Numbered from the stretch's first letter, positions 16,901-25,249 are shown. The stretch: 64,000 nucleotides of DNA from Paludibacteraceae bacterium (GCA_024693065.1 JAILLP010000004.1:186001-250000), one strand, 5' to 3'. Program-made: numbers and translations. The notes: generated by a model not told the origin, from the sequence alone.

Positions 16901-17910
16901 AAGTATTCGAAGTTCACTGCTCGCTTCCATGCTTGGTTATAGTTGGCGCTGTTGGCGATACATCCTTTTGCGCCTGCTATTCCCGAATTTCCTACGCAGT
17001 GGATGCCTATCTCATCGTCGCTCAGGTACTTCTTGTCTGTCACGATAGATACTACTGGCGGATTTTCTCCGCTGCATTCGTCCCTTTTTTCACTATAGGT
17101 GATGAACGAGCCTGTCAGGATGTCGCTCGGCAGGTATCCTTTCTTGTATGCGCGTGCGCGGAAAACCTTTATGGTGTCGACGTCTAGTTTTGTGGTGTCT
17201 GGCTTGAATCTCTTGCTCTCTTCCGTCGGTGTGGATCCGTCTAATGTGTAACGGATTTCCGCTCCTTGCGTTGCGCATGACACCTTTATCCTTTGGGATG
17301 GCCAATTGCCTTTGTTGTTCACTCCTGGTTTTACGCCTGTGAACTCGGGTTTGGCGCATTGGTTTAAGGTCTCATAGCCGGAGTGGTTCTCCTCCTTGGG
17401 TGATGGAACCATGTGCCCCGTTTCCGATTCATCCTCACCATATACTCCGTATGACAAATGTGGCTTTAATGTCGGATATTTTAGACTGAAACTCTCTCCT
17501 TTGGGTGAGGTCAGCTCCAAGATTCCTCCTTCGGATTCTACTTTGTATGGCGCATGTTTTTCCTTCGCGGAGGTGTGGGGGAGTGGCTCGTAGTTGTCGA
17601 AGGAGACAACCTTGTACCCTCCTGCCGGTATGATGATGTCGAAGTCGATATTCCAACTCCATTTTATTGTTTCATCGGATGAGTTCTTTTTCGATTTTTT
17701 CTGATAATTGGTTATGTTCCACCCTTTTATGTTTACTTCATCCTTCCCGTCGTTGTAGAATTCCACCCATCCGGTGAACTCTTTCTCTTTGTTCATGTAC
17801 GTACTGATGTTTCCTGGCATTATCTCCGAGATGATAACGCTTGCACGAGAGAAGAAACTTAAGGATAGCATGGCCGCTACCGTTATACCTCTGATTGAAA
17901 ATATTTTCAT
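13984..17910 (-). CDS. T9SS-exported CotH-kinase-like / lamin-tail-domain surface protein
   Basis: 1308 residues with a signal peptide (about 1-23). Domains in order: a lamin-tail-like domain (VIISEIMPGN...GWVEFYNDG, about 24-160); a chitobiase/HEX-C-like beta segment (CATQGAEIRYTLDGSTPTE, about 210-270); a CotH-like kinase domain (about 290-700) with RNGGNGYETMRFRDGFIQS, GLMGLRERTNGSYIEANYG and the acidic metal motif WILYDTDFALGLYGWG; a second lamin-tail domain (IVINEVCAKSS...DWIELYNTG, about 815-940); and a beta-sandwich (YDDGVAIYLNGVELG, about 1150-1190). The last ~75 residues form a type IX secretion sorting domain (LYPNPTENLVYVQG ... GTYIFNVTTGTKHFVGKIIKK). It is probably displayed on the cell surface. 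CotH proteins phosphorylate spore-coat proteins in Bacillus; the substrate here is unknown. Confidence 0.8.
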   Translation of the reverse strand: MKIFSIRGITVAAMLSLSFFSRASVIISEIMPGNISTYMNKEKEFTGWVEFYNDGKDEVNIKGWNITNYQKKSKKNSSDETIKWSWNIDFDIIIPAGGYKVVSFDNYEPLPHTSAKEKHAPYKVESEGGILELTSPKGESFSLKYPTLKPHLSYGVYGEDESETGHMVPSPKEENHSGYETLNQCAKPEFTGVKPGVNNKGNWPSQRIKVSCATQGAEIRYTLDGSTPTEESKRFKPDTTKLDVDTIKVFRARAYKKGYLPSDILTGSFITYSEKRDECSGENPPVVSIVTDKKYLSDDEIGIHCVGNSGIAGAKGCIANSANYNQAWKRAVNFEYFVGGEQKLSQEAMISIIGGCSRKYDVKSLKISTSKRLGANIFDYDFFKDDDKKGQKYSSLQLRNGGNGYETMRFRDGFIQSIAKDIDNLDYQAYQPVSYYLNGKYKGLMGLRERTNGSYIEANYGIDEDKIDLIEMSESKIEAALGDLNAYNEMIAFATDSNNYKKDNYVAQLSNYMDVEEYINYMIFEQFIVNTDWPGNNQKCWRKHIGGKFRWILYDTDFALGLYGWGDNNFCDASLNTIKWCTGEGSEHNWANASSTGNGYEITEESKWKTILFKSLMKNEGFRNMFATKALQHLYTTFDEEVLKEKAKAFKPLVSKEHCATKKAEMPGVDSSDGGIDGMISFANSRRSKYKEDLANYCKFNKDEKATLYISCKGDFSKKIKGFTVNDVVMNEQSVKIRLFKDMKVNIKPILPNGYIVKEWEMDTITSSKYAFDVKLKKDTVKVELTIQEESYDKPTIVINEVCAKSSIFIDPESNEGEDWIELYNTGTQSVDVAGFYLKDKDTTVEIARGYEMTNIPPKGHLLLWADGRGKSGAQHLGFKLSSAGEELTLYKDVRDSIIVVDNIKFKSIGEDCSYGRETDGSPSFKIFSVCSEHKEFSEATPGEANGIYDCQNVIEMRTYPVDITCDFSTMRYKINGELKDNPVLDYRLLKGKQLTVSPVLPQWVGFIAWELSTFVESSEEILNKESIWTYYHKGSAPSGKWKELSYNDSEWDEGHGYMGYDASNKDRGFKYNTKIPYEEGDSTKFITTYFRHVFTIEDTTGMKSFTANVTYDDGVAIYLNGVELGRYNLPKDSAHAELAYEDTTLNYYDDQRAQIEIKPSMFKKGKNIFAAEVHQINSATSDLTFAMDAKAKFLSHICKEETFTVTPKEKFTAKLYVSGHTDTKKTRMDEPTSEFTLYPNPTENLVYVQGCKERALVTVTNQLGGMVIMQYISGENDPIDMQKMADGTYIFNVTTGTKHFVGKIIKK

Positions 17911-18043
17911 GTTATTAGCCTTTTAGTGTGGGCAATATGTGCCCCTGTCCTAAAAATTATGCTAATTTATGCTAAGTTTTGTTATTTTCCAAGTGTTGTT
18001 GTTTGAAATAGGCTTTTCTCTTTTTGTTTTTTCAGTTAATGGG

Positions 18044-18051
18044 CAAAAATA
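18044..18051 (-). promoter_or_regulatory. -7 promoter element (TATTTTTG) for the CotH-fur unit
   Basis: TATTTTTG on the minus strand, about 130 bp before the CotH start; the -33 box is poor (TTTC). The leader shows no obvious structure. Confidence 0.35.
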
Positions 18052-18091
18052 ATCGGTGAAGATTAAGAAATGTGAATTATTTTTTCAATTC

Positions 18092-18718
18092 TTAATCGTC
18101 TAGTTCACGGTAGAATTCTTTCAGGAAATTTCCCAGAAATTCGGTGCGTTCCTTGGCCATTGCCTTGGCGGTTGGGGTGTGCATCAACGATTCCAACTTG
18201 AGTAGTTTGTCGTAAAAATGGGAGAGGGAGGTGTCGGTCGAATGATTCCAACCGACTTTCCCTCCCTCTCTCTTGATGTTCTCATTGTCATAGAATAGTC
18301 TTCCTTGTGTCGCGCCGTATTCGATGGTGCGGATGATGCCTATCGCTCCGATGGCGTCGAGCCTGTCCGCATCCCGGACAATCATGGCGTTGAGACTTGT
18401 CAGCGGTCGGTTTTCCCCTTTGTTGTAGGAGATGTTTTGGATGATGTACATCACTTCCGCCACTTCGTCTGGAAGAAATCCTTGCTCCTCGAGGAAACGC
18501 TCAACCTTGTTGAGTTGCTCCGCTATGTTCGTGAAGAGCTTCTTGTCTATGCAGTCGTGCAACCATGCGGCAGTGAGGATGATCTTCTCGTTCCCGCCTT
18601 CCTTTTGTAGGATTTTCTTTGCGTTCCCGACAACCCTTTCCGCATGTTGGTGATTGTGCCCACTATGATCTTTGGACAACTCGTGGGCTACAAATCGTTG
18701 TATGGCCGCATATTCCAC
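18092..18718 (-). CDS. HD-domain phosphohydrolase (YedJ-like)
   Basis: 208 residues from a GTG start (18718-18716), 5 bp after the stop of the upstream lipoprotein gene. The metal-dependent HD fold is visible: SGHNHQHAERVVGNA (first His ligands, residues 19-33), TAAWLHDCIDKKLF (the HD pair, about 50), and VRDADRLDAIGAIGIIRTIE (C-terminal Asp). This matches the YedJ-type HD family of soluble phosphohydrolases; the substrate is not established. It may be translationally linked with the lipoprotein gene before it. Confidence 0.8.
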   Translation of the reverse strand: MEYAAIQRFVAHELSKDHSGHNHQHAERVVGNAKKILQKEGGNEKIILTAAWLHDCIDKKLFTNIAEQLNKVERFLEEQGFLPDEVAEVMYIIQNISYNKGENRPLTSLNAMIVRDADRLDAIGAIGIIRTIEYGATQGRLFYDNENIKREGGKVGWNHSTDTSLSHFYDKLLKLESLMHTPTAKAMAKERTEFLGNFLKEFYRELDD

Positions 18719-18723
18719 AATGC

Positions 18724-19209
18724 TTACCTTCTTCTGGTGCTATTGTTGCTCGGTGCTCCCGTGTTGCTGCTTCGTTGGCTCCGTTCACTCCTTGTGTTGG
18801 ATGGAGTGGAGGATGAACTAGACTGCGAGTTACGTTGTGGAGTCGAACTGCTCTTTACGTTTTGTTGCTCGTTGGACCTCTTTTGTGAAGGTACAGGCGT
18901 GCCGCTGTTGCGCAATTTGTTGTTCTCCGCATCCCGGAAACTTTTGTTGCTTTTCGGTGGTGGAGGTGTTTGTGGCCCCTTGTGATAGTGCTGTGGCGCA
19001 GGACCTTTCCTGAACTGGTCTATCGGATATCTCTTCGGACCAGGTCCGTAGTGATGTGGATGTCCGTAATGTGGATGCGGGTGTCCGTAATGAGCTGGCG
19101 GTGGCGGTGGTGGCGTGCGATGCGTGGTCGTGTGCGTCGATACCGTGCACGATGCCATCATGAATGCGATGATACATGATGAAATAATTACCGAAATTTT
19201 ATGTTTCAT
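18724..19209 (-). CDS. His/Pro-rich and Ser-rich lipoprotein
   Basis: 161 residues from MKHKISVIISSCIIAFMMAS, a lipoprotein signal with lipobox MASC (the frame extends to 19272, but that part is not signal-like). The mature protein is low complexity: a Thr/His/Pro stretch (THTTTHRTPPPPPP), a His-Tyr-Gly-Pro repeat region (HYGHPHPHYGHPHHYG) that could bind metal ions, then a Gln/Asn/Ser/Arg-rich tail. It is probably a disordered, surface- or periplasm-facing lipoprotein. I do not recognise a named family. Expressed ahead of the HD-domain gene. Confidence 0.6.
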   Translation of the reverse strand: MKHKISVIISSCIIAFMMASCTVSTHTTTHRTPPPPPPAHYGHPHPHYGHPHHYGPGPKRYPIDQFRKGPAPQHYHKGPQTPPPPKSNKSFRDAENNKLRNSGTPVPSQKRSNEQQNVKSSSTPQRNSQSSSSSTPSNTRSERSQRSSNTGAPSNNSTRRR

Positions 19210-19329
19210 TTTCTTTCCTCTTTTTGTTGTTGTAATTCTATGTAAATATAGAATATAATTCTTAATCTTCAAAATTTTTCTCGCGTTCCGGACCTTGATC
19301 AGATGGCGCTTCGAAACACTTTTGGGGAA

Positions 19330-21045
19330 TTAATAGTCCCAGCCGAACACTGCTCCCACGTATGGTCGGGTCACCTTCTGGGAGGTGTTGTTTTCTATTC
19401 CTCTTAAATAGTCAAATGTCGCGCCAAGGTATAATTGATGTTTTTTGTCATATCTCCAACCAAAGTTTACTCCAGACCGGATGTTCCAGAAGAATGTCTC
19501 TGAGCTTATTCCACCGCCTGGGAGGACGTATGGAGTCAGTGCGAATTTCTCCCCGAAGCCAATTGGAATGCGGACACCTATGTTGTATTTTATTCCGTAG
19601 ATAAAGATGGTGTCCCCTGGTATTGTCCTTTCTTCATAGGTGCCCTCTATGATTTCATTCCTGGCGATTATATCCTTTCCTCCGAAGAAGGTGACGGATC
19701 TCATTCCGAGGGTCGCGAAGTATCGGTTGATGGAAAGCGTGACGTTCATTTTGGAATATTCGTTGAGTCCGAAAAGTGCGCTGGTCGACAATCCTTTCCC
19801 GTTCTTCTTGATGATGTGGACGTTTGAACTCATCTGGAGAATACTGCCATCGAGGCCGTTCGATGCGATTTTCCATTGTCCTTGCTCATTCACCCAATTG
19901 AACACCTTGTCTTTCCCGTTGTAGCTGAATGTGCTCATGGCTGTCGCACCTGTTTCGCTCAATTTGGTTTCCTTCAGTGTCAATGTCTGCTTTTTCTTCT
20001 TGACGCTTTGGGCGAGGTTATCCGCCAAAAGGATCTTCAACGCTTCTGTTCCTTTCGCTTCTTTCAAATTCTCCCTTATTTCTGTTTGAGCCTCTGATGA
20101 CGCTTGGCTGAACATATCTTGGAATGCCTCTTTCGTGATGGAGTAGGTACATTCATCGGATATGAATGGCACTATATCCTTGTAGCCGGAAAGCAATGCG
20201 TTGTAGAAGTTCTCTCCTGCGGCCTTGGCGTTTTCTTCTTGTTTCTGCGCTGTTACATTGACTGTCTCTGTTATCGATTGATTGACGAATTCGCTGATGA
20301 ATTTCGTCGGAATGGAGAAGTTGGTGTTCTCTCTGCCACCCGCTTTCCAAGTGTTGACTCCAATGACGTAGTAGCTAGGCGCGCCGCCTTTCCTTTCCTT
20401 CCTGATGAGCAATGGACCTCCGGAGTTACCTGCATCCACTTGTGCGGTGTGTTGGATGACGTGGAATTTCTTCTCGTCGCCGAAGTCTTTGTCCTTCACG
20501 CTCATGTTGGAGATGATTCCTTTACCGAGCTGCCATACCGGATTGTTTCCTAATCCAGGATATCCTGCAGACCATACATCGTCTCCTTCGTTCACATTTT
20601 CCGTGTAGAATTCGAGGCTTTGCCCGATTTTAAAGTGCCTTGGCAACTCTACGATGGAAACATCGATATCCTCGCTTTCCTTTATGACTGGACAATCCTC
20701 GTATTTTGTCGCGGTGTCTCCATTGAATTCAATGTTGACCGACTTCAAACCTCGTGTCACATGCTTGTTCGTGACGATATAGTGCCTCCCGTTCTTGCCT
20801 TTGATGACGAATCCGGAACCAGACCAACCTTTTTGGTAGGCTTTGTATTCGCTGGCGGCGGAATAGTAACTGTAGTTGGCCAGAATTCGCACCATTTCCG
20901 AAGCATGCTTTTTCATCTCTTCCGAAATGTTTGGGGTGACTATGGCTACTTGGTCCTTGAGATTCGTGGTTTTCTCTTCGGCGAATGATGAGAAGGCGAA
21001 TACTATTGAAAGCACGTAAGTGAGTAGTAATGTTAGTCTCTTCAT
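19330..21045 (-). CDS. Secreted trypsin-like (S1C/HtrA-type) serine protease with C-terminal outer-membrane-barrel-like domain
   Basis: 571 residues. Signal peptide 1-22 (ending SSFAEE). A chymotrypsin-fold protease lies at about 75-265 with a complete triad: H95 in VTNKHV, D128 in EDIDVSIVEL, and S208 in DAGNSGGPLL; the substrate-pocket strand VIGVNTWKAGG follows. A middle domain (about 275-400) resembles an NTF2/SnoaL-like helical-beta unit (NFYNALLSGYKDIVPFI...NWVNEQGQWKI). The last ~160 residues alternate polar and hydrophobic residues and end in GAVFGWDY, with a terminal aromatic as in outer-membrane beta-barrels. No PDZ domain is seen. The gene heads a cluster with a degenerate paralogue (22760-24556) and three small exported proteins on the same strand. 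Confidence 0.75.
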   Translation of the reverse strand: MKRLTLLLTYVLSIVFAFSSFAEEKTTNLKDQVAIVTPNISEEMKKHASEMVRILANYSYYSAASEYKAYQKGWSGSGFVIKGKNGRHYIVTNKHVTRGLKSVNIEFNGDTATKYEDCPVIKESEDIDVSIVELPRHFKIGQSLEFYTENVNEGDDVWSAGYPGLGNNPVWQLGKGIISNMSVKDKDFGDEKKFHVIQHTAQVDAGNSGGPLLIRKERKGGAPSYYVIGVNTWKAGGRENTNFSIPTKFISEFVNQSITETVNVTAQKQEENAKAAGENFYNALLSGYKDIVPFISDECTYSITKEAFQDMFSQASSEAQTEIRENLKEAKGTEALKILLADNLAQSVKKKKQTLTLKETKLSETGATAMSTFSYNGKDKVFNWVNEQGQWKIASNGLDGSILQMSSNVHIIKKNGKGLSTSALFGLNEYSKMNVTLSINRYFATLGMRSVTFFGGKDIIARNEIIEGTYEERTIPGDTIFIYGIKYNIGVRIPIGFGEKFALTPYVLPGGGISSETFFWNIRSGVNFGWRYDKKHQLYLGATFDYLRGIENNTSQKVTRPYVGAVFGWDY

Positions 21046-21121
21046 TTTAATTGTATTTTTTCTTGTTTGTGATTCAGTTTATTTTATTCGTTTCTTTGTC
21101 TATCCCTTATGCCTGTCTTTT

Positions 21122-21799
21122 TCAATCATTTCTGACTTTCTTGCATTTCAATGGTTCAGGGCGTATGTACGTGTCTAAAATTACCTGGAGATCATCTCTC
21201 TTATACTTGCCCGCACGTATGTTTTTGATCATTTGTTTGTCTCCTGGGAAAACGCCTCTCGGCCATGTTGTCCAATTGATTGGTGCCCCTGGGCACATTG
21301 AGGCGTATTCATCCCCTTCGAATAGGAAAAGTGTATTGAGGGTGAATGTGCCCGAACCTTCTCTATAGATTAATGTCAGTTCTCCATTCTCATCGATCTT
21401 ATAACTGTCCGCTTTACATAAAGCTTTCCCGTTTTCCCCCTCCGAGTCTAGAACGCACCAATACTTGTGTCCTTTGTCTGTTATTCTGACCTTTTCAAAT
21501 TTGTATTTCTTTTCCGGGTTTGCGGCGTTCCAGCAAACGATGTAATCCATCGGCTCTGATTCCAGTTCGACTTTTTCTACTTTGTCTTTTTCATTGATTT
21601 TTGAATAGGTGATATAACGCGCTTTGCTGAAAATATTTCCATGGGGTAAGTCCAGGTTTTCAACATATACGACGTTTCCGTCGGTATAGTGTATGTCCGC
21701 ATTTATTCGAGACACTTTTGGCTCCGCATGAACGATTACACATGCGAAAAAGCTCAATAATATGGCGCATGCTATTCTATTGATGTAGTTATGTTTCAT
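21122..21799 (-). CDS. Exported protein of an unrecognised family, copy A
   Basis: 225 residues with a signal peptide (MKHNYINRIACAILLSFFAC...VHA). Shared with the genes at 21900 and 24566: a DxxYxDGxVxxVEN beta-strand near residue 35-50, an xxCWNxxNPExKxxFxKVxI block near 88-105, a FLFEGDEYAS/T motif near 165, and a C-terminal signature MIKxxxxGKYKxxDLQxILDxYxRPxPLK. No catalytic motif is evident. The mature part is predicted to be mostly beta with a short helical tail. It follows the protease gene by only 76 bp on the same strand, suggesting a joint role. Confidence 0.6.
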   Translation of the reverse strand: MKHNYINRIACAILLSFFACVIVHAEPKVSRINADIHYTDGNVVYVENLDLPHGNIFSKARYITYSKINEKDKVEKVELESEPMDYIVCWNAANPEKKYKFEKVRITDKGHKYWCVLDSEGENGKALCKADSYKIDENGELTLIYREGSGTFTLNTLFLFEGDEYASMCPGAPINWTTWPRGVFPGDKQMIKNIRAGKYKRDDLQVILDTYIRPEPLKCKKVRND

Positions 21800-21899
21800 G
21801 TTCGTATGAATTTATGTGGACTCTATTACTATTCACTTCTTCAAAAAATGAGTCCTTCTTTCCGAAGAGTGTGATTGCTTCTCTGCTTTTTGTATATTC

Positions 21900-22583
21900 T
21901 TATCTGTCGACTGTTAATGGTGCGGGACGTTGGTATGTGTCCAGAATCATTTGGAGATCCCCTTTTTTATATTTGCCATTCTTTACGTCCTTGATCATTT
22001 GTTCGTCATTTTCGAAAAGGTTTTTCGGATAATATATCCAACTGCTAGGGGTTCTTTGACAGGTTGTAGCGCGTTCGTCTCCTTCAAATAAAAAGCAGGA
22101 ATAACCCTTACCGTCTATAAAGAACATGCTCATTTCCCCCTTGTCGGTGACACTACAGATGTCTGGTATGCGGTATACTTTACATTTTTTCCCTTCCATC
22201 ACTAGTATTGCCCAGTGTTTTTTGTCGGAATTATTATTCCTGATTTTATCAAGTTTGAATCTATTTTCCGGGGTTAATGCGTGCCAACAGATGATGGACT
22301 CTACCTCTGTTGAAGGTATGTCGTATTCTACTATCTGACCATTGCTATCGAGCTCGTTATAGCGGATCGATATTTTTGATTTGTCTTTTTTTTCGCAATA
22401 TCCGCATGGCACAGATGTTAAGTGCTCAACATGTTTGACGGTTCCGTCTGTAAGGTACAGGTCCGCTACTGTGGGGGAAAGTTGTTCCTCTTTATTTCCC
22501 CATGGTTTTGCTTGTACGATGGTATATGCGAATAAACATAGTACTATGGTGCATACGTTTTTAATGATGTGGTGCTGTTTCAT
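21900..22583 (-). CDS. Exported protein of an unrecognised family, copy B
   Basis: 227 residues, signal peptide MKQHHIIKNVCTIVLCLFAY...VQA. Same family as copies A and C: VADLYLTDGTVKHVEHL, IICWHALTPENRFKLDKIR, SCFLFEGDERATTC and the tail MIKDVKNGKYKKGDLQMILD...RPAPLTVDR. Two extra cysteines (CGYC, residues 57-60) distinguish it from the other copies. Position between copy A and the pseudoprotease fits the idea of a co-evolving secreted set. Confidence 0.6.
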   Translation of the reverse strand: MKQHHIIKNVCTIVLCLFAYTIVQAKPWGNKEEQLSPTVADLYLTDGTVKHVEHLTSVPCGYCEKKDKSKISIRYNELDSNGQIVEYDIPSTEVESIICWHALTPENRFKLDKIRNNNSDKKHWAILVMEGKKCKVYRIPDICSVTDKGEMSMFFIDGKGYSCFLFEGDERATTCQRTPSSWIYYPKNLFENDEQMIKDVKNGKYKKGDLQMILDTYQRPAPLTVDR

Positions 22584-22759
22584 GATCGTATGAATTTAAT
22601 GTGGATCCTTTTTTATTCACTTCCTTAAAGAATGAATCCATTTTTTCTCATAAGGATGTCTTTGTTCGTTTCTCTATTTCGTTCTTTGTCTGTCGTGAGG
22701 CTAATCGTCTCTGATTTTCTTGCATCTCCTGTGAGTGGAAGTGTTTTGTGCCATGTTCG

Positions 22760-24556
22760 TTAGAAAACGAACATGACACCTAACCGTGAGTTGAATCCGT
22801 TGATGCTTTTCTTTATGTCGATCTCATCCTCCGGATCTGGAATCAAGAACACATCCAATTGATGTCCGCCATATAGGAATACGTTCAGTGTGTTGCTTAT
22901 GTTGTATCCCAATTGGGCTCCGGAACTGAGTTTGAAGAAGAAACCTCCCACGATTTCATGGTACTCTTTGCTCTTCCCGAAGATGAAACCCATGCCTGGC
23001 GCAACTTGCGGAACGACGAAAAAGCGCTTCAGGTTGATGGGAACTTGTCCCGCAACACTGTAATCCATGGAGAATAGATTCGCTTCGTCGTCCAAGAATG
23101 GATAGTGTGGCGAACCGTCAGGATTAAATACCATTCCATGTTCGTTGAACTCTGGTGAGCCATCCTTGACGCGTATTGCCGCCGTGTTTTTCCCCAGTTC
23201 CAAGCTGTGCTTGACGAACGGGTTGTTTATGATGGAAAAGGTGAAGGTGTAGCTGCTGAATTTGTCGACAGGGATGAACGTTGTCCCTAGGGCTAGTTGG
23301 ATGCCCGTATAGTCACGGTCGATGCCAATCCTTTGCATCTTGTCCGCATTGTTTGCATCCGCTTTCGCCTTTGGTTTGTCGGCGGCGTTGTTGCCCCAGC
23401 TTTTGAGCTTCCAGTTGCCGTCTTCATATACCCATGTGCTGACCAACGTCTTCCCTCCTTTGTCGATTTGGACAGTCTGAACATCTGAGTTCGATGTGTA
23501 TGCGCATGTCTTTACTTTTAGTTGGGAACCTTCTATGTTGTCTTTCGCGAAGGCGTATGCGATGATGTTCTTGGCTGATTCGAATACCATCTCGTTGTTT
23601 AGGTCTTTCTCGAATTCCTGCTTTACATTCTCTGGCATGCTGTTGTACCATGATTGCAGTACGTCGTTGGAGACATCCGTTAAGTATTGGTCGGAAATTA
23701 GGTTTTTGTTGGCGCTGAAGCCTTCTTTCTCCATCTTCAGTAGTTGCTCCACCGATGAGAGTAGTGCTTCTTTGGTCTTCTTTAAATCTATACTTGCTAT
23801 TCCCGAGATGAATTGTTGGATGTCTTGCGCAGGAATGGCGTAGTTGGTGTTCTCCCTGTCTATTCCCTTGTGGATGTTGAGACCCATCACTTCGTAACCG
23901 TAAGGGGCAGAGTCTCTTTTGATGGTCAGCGGAGATCCGTACATTCCTACGTTGACAGGGGATGTGTGTTGTATCAGCACATCCTTGGAATCGTTTGGTA
24001 TGAACTTGTTGTTTGAGATGATACCGTCACCCATTTGCCAAGTCGCCTTCTTGTTTACGTCGTTGTATCCGAAGGTGTAAATGTCCATGCCGTCTGTGGC
24101 GGATCGCTCCGTGATTTTTAATCCGTGTGTGGTGTGGTTTTTCGGCATCTCGATGCATACCAGTCCGTTGGATGCTCTTGTAATGACCTTTTTCTTAAGT
24201 TGTATGTGTCGATTCCCGTACTGGTCCAATGTCTCGACTGCCACTTTCGAGGCGATGCCTACATTCTTACTCACGGATATGAGATGTTTCTCTCCGGAAT
24301 CCGTCTCTAGGATGACACCTGTCCCGAACGCATTGTCTCTTAGTTTTGTCACAGCCCTGGATTGATCCCTGTATCCGATTCTGGATAGCCATATTGCATA
24401 GCTTTCCATGAAATCTTTCTGTTCTTGGGTCAGTTCGGGGCGTATGATCGCCACTTCTTCTTTAATCAACTGATTGTTCGTGCTCTGTTGTGAGAGCACA
24501 TTGACTGGCAACAGTGTTGCTGCCATTAATGCCCCATATTTGAATAATCTGCTCAT
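22760..24556 (-). CDS. Catalytically degenerate trypsin-like protease paralogue (pseudoprotease) with barrel-like C-terminus
   Basis: 598 residues, with a signal peptide at the N-terminus. Its plan is the same as that of the 571-residue protease: protease fold (about 75-265), middle NTF2-like domain (NKNLISDQYLTDVSND...YEDGNWKLKSWG) and a barrel-like end (GFNSRLGVMFVF). Aligned with the active enzyme the triad is lost: His to Asn98 (VSKNVG), Asp to Gly131 (after Asn130, SNGLVCIEM), and Ser to Tyr206 (NVGMYGSPL). Fold-defining stretches remain (ATWQMGDGIISN, DVLIQHTSPVN, ENTNYAIPAQDI). It is an intact frame, so selection appears to have kept a non-catalytic protein, perhaps as a binding or regulatory partner of the active protease or of the small exported proteins. 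Confidence 0.7.
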   Translation of the reverse strand: MSRLFKYGALMAATLLPVNVLSQQSTNNQLIKEEVAIIRPELTQEQKDFMESYAIWLSRIGYRDQSRAVTKLRDNAFGTGVILETDSGEKHLISVSKNVGIASKVAVETLDQYGNRHIQLKKKVITRASNGLVCIEMPKNHTTHGLKITERSATDGMDIYTFGYNDVNKKATWQMGDGIISNNKFIPNDSKDVLIQHTSPVNVGMYGSPLTIKRDSAPYGYEVMGLNIHKGIDRENTNYAIPAQDIQQFISGIASIDLKKTKEALLSSVEQLLKMEKEGFSANKNLISDQYLTDVSNDVLQSWYNSMPENVKQEFEKDLNNEMVFESAKNIIAYAFAKDNIEGSQLKVKTCAYTSNSDVQTVQIDKGGKTLVSTWVYEDGNWKLKSWGNNAADKPKAKADANNADKMQRIGIDRDYTGIQLALGTTFIPVDKFSSYTFTFSIINNPFVKHSLELGKNTAAIRVKDGSPEFNEHGMVFNPDGSPHYPFLDDEANLFSMDYSVAGQVPINLKRFFVVPQVAPGMGFIFGKSKEYHEIVGGFFFKLSSGAQLGYNISNTLNVFLYGGHQLDVFLIPDPEDEIDIKKSINGFNSRLGVMFVF

Positions 24557-24565
24557 AAATTGCTC

Positions 24566-25249
24566 TTATTTGTCTAATTTTAATGGAGTTGGTCGTTTGT
24601 AGTTGTCCAATACGTATTGGAGGTCTTCCGGCTTATATTTGCCGCTGGTCACATCTTTTATCATCTTCTCATCACCTTTGAAGATGCTTTTAGCGGCCCA
24701 TTTTCTTGTCCACATTTCCCATCCTCCGTTGAAGTAGCGGACTTGTGTCGCGTATTCGTCTCCTTCAAAGATGAAGTAGGTGAGTGGTGGCCTGTTTTGC
24801 TCTCCTTGAAGGATTAGTAAACCGGATGGTTCTATGTAATAGACTGGGGCTAATCCATATACCATGCCTTTCTCTCCCGCTTTCTCCAATGTCGCCCATC
24901 CACGTTGCTTGCCACTCTTTGTGATATATATTTTCCTAAATATGTGCTTCGCTTCCGGGTTGCTTTTATTCCAGCATATGAAATAGTCGACGGCGTCGGA
25001 CTCCATTGTGACTTCTTCCAACTTGCCTTCATTGTTCGGCTCTACGACTACGACGTCTTGCGCTTTGTATGTGAAGGAGATGGCCGCACATCCTCTTGGA
25101 ATGATGAAGTTGTCCGAATGCTTGACTGTTCCGTTCGCAAGGTATATGTCCGCCTCGTAGGCTGTCGTTTTGTCTTTTGCCTGTGCTGTCATGCAAGCTA
25201 ATATCCACATTAATGCGATGCCGATTAGTTTTGTGTAGTTGTGTTTCAT
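24566..25249 (-). CDS. Exported protein of an unrecognised family, copy C
   Basis: 227 residues, signal peptide MKHNYTKLIGIALMWILACM...AQA. Family motifs as in copies A and B: ADIYLANGTVKHSDNF, YFICWNKSNPEAKHIFRKIYI, TYFIFEGDEYATQV and the tail MIKDVTSGKYKPEDLQYVLDNYKRPTPLK. It is the first gene of the five-gene cluster in the direction of transcription and lies 9 bp before the pseudoprotease, so the two are probably one transcript. Confidence 0.6.
   Translation of the reverse strand: MKHNYTKLIGIALMWILACMTAQAKDKTTAYEADIYLANGTVKHSDNFIIPRGCAAISFTYKAQDVVVVEPNNEGKLEEVTMESDAVDYFICWNKSNPEAKHIFRKIYITKSGKQRGWATLEKAGEKGMVYGLAPVYYIEPSGLLILQGEQNRPPLTYFIFEGDEYATQVRYFNGGWEMWTRKWAAKSIFKGDEKMIKDVTSGKYKPEDLQYVLDNYKRPTPLKLDK

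Noticed and set aside
22760-24556. Sequencing error or decay as explanation of the lost catalytic triad
   Set aside because: The frame is intact over 598 codons and all three positions are changed by substitution while structural motifs remain, which fits a maintained pseudoprotease better.
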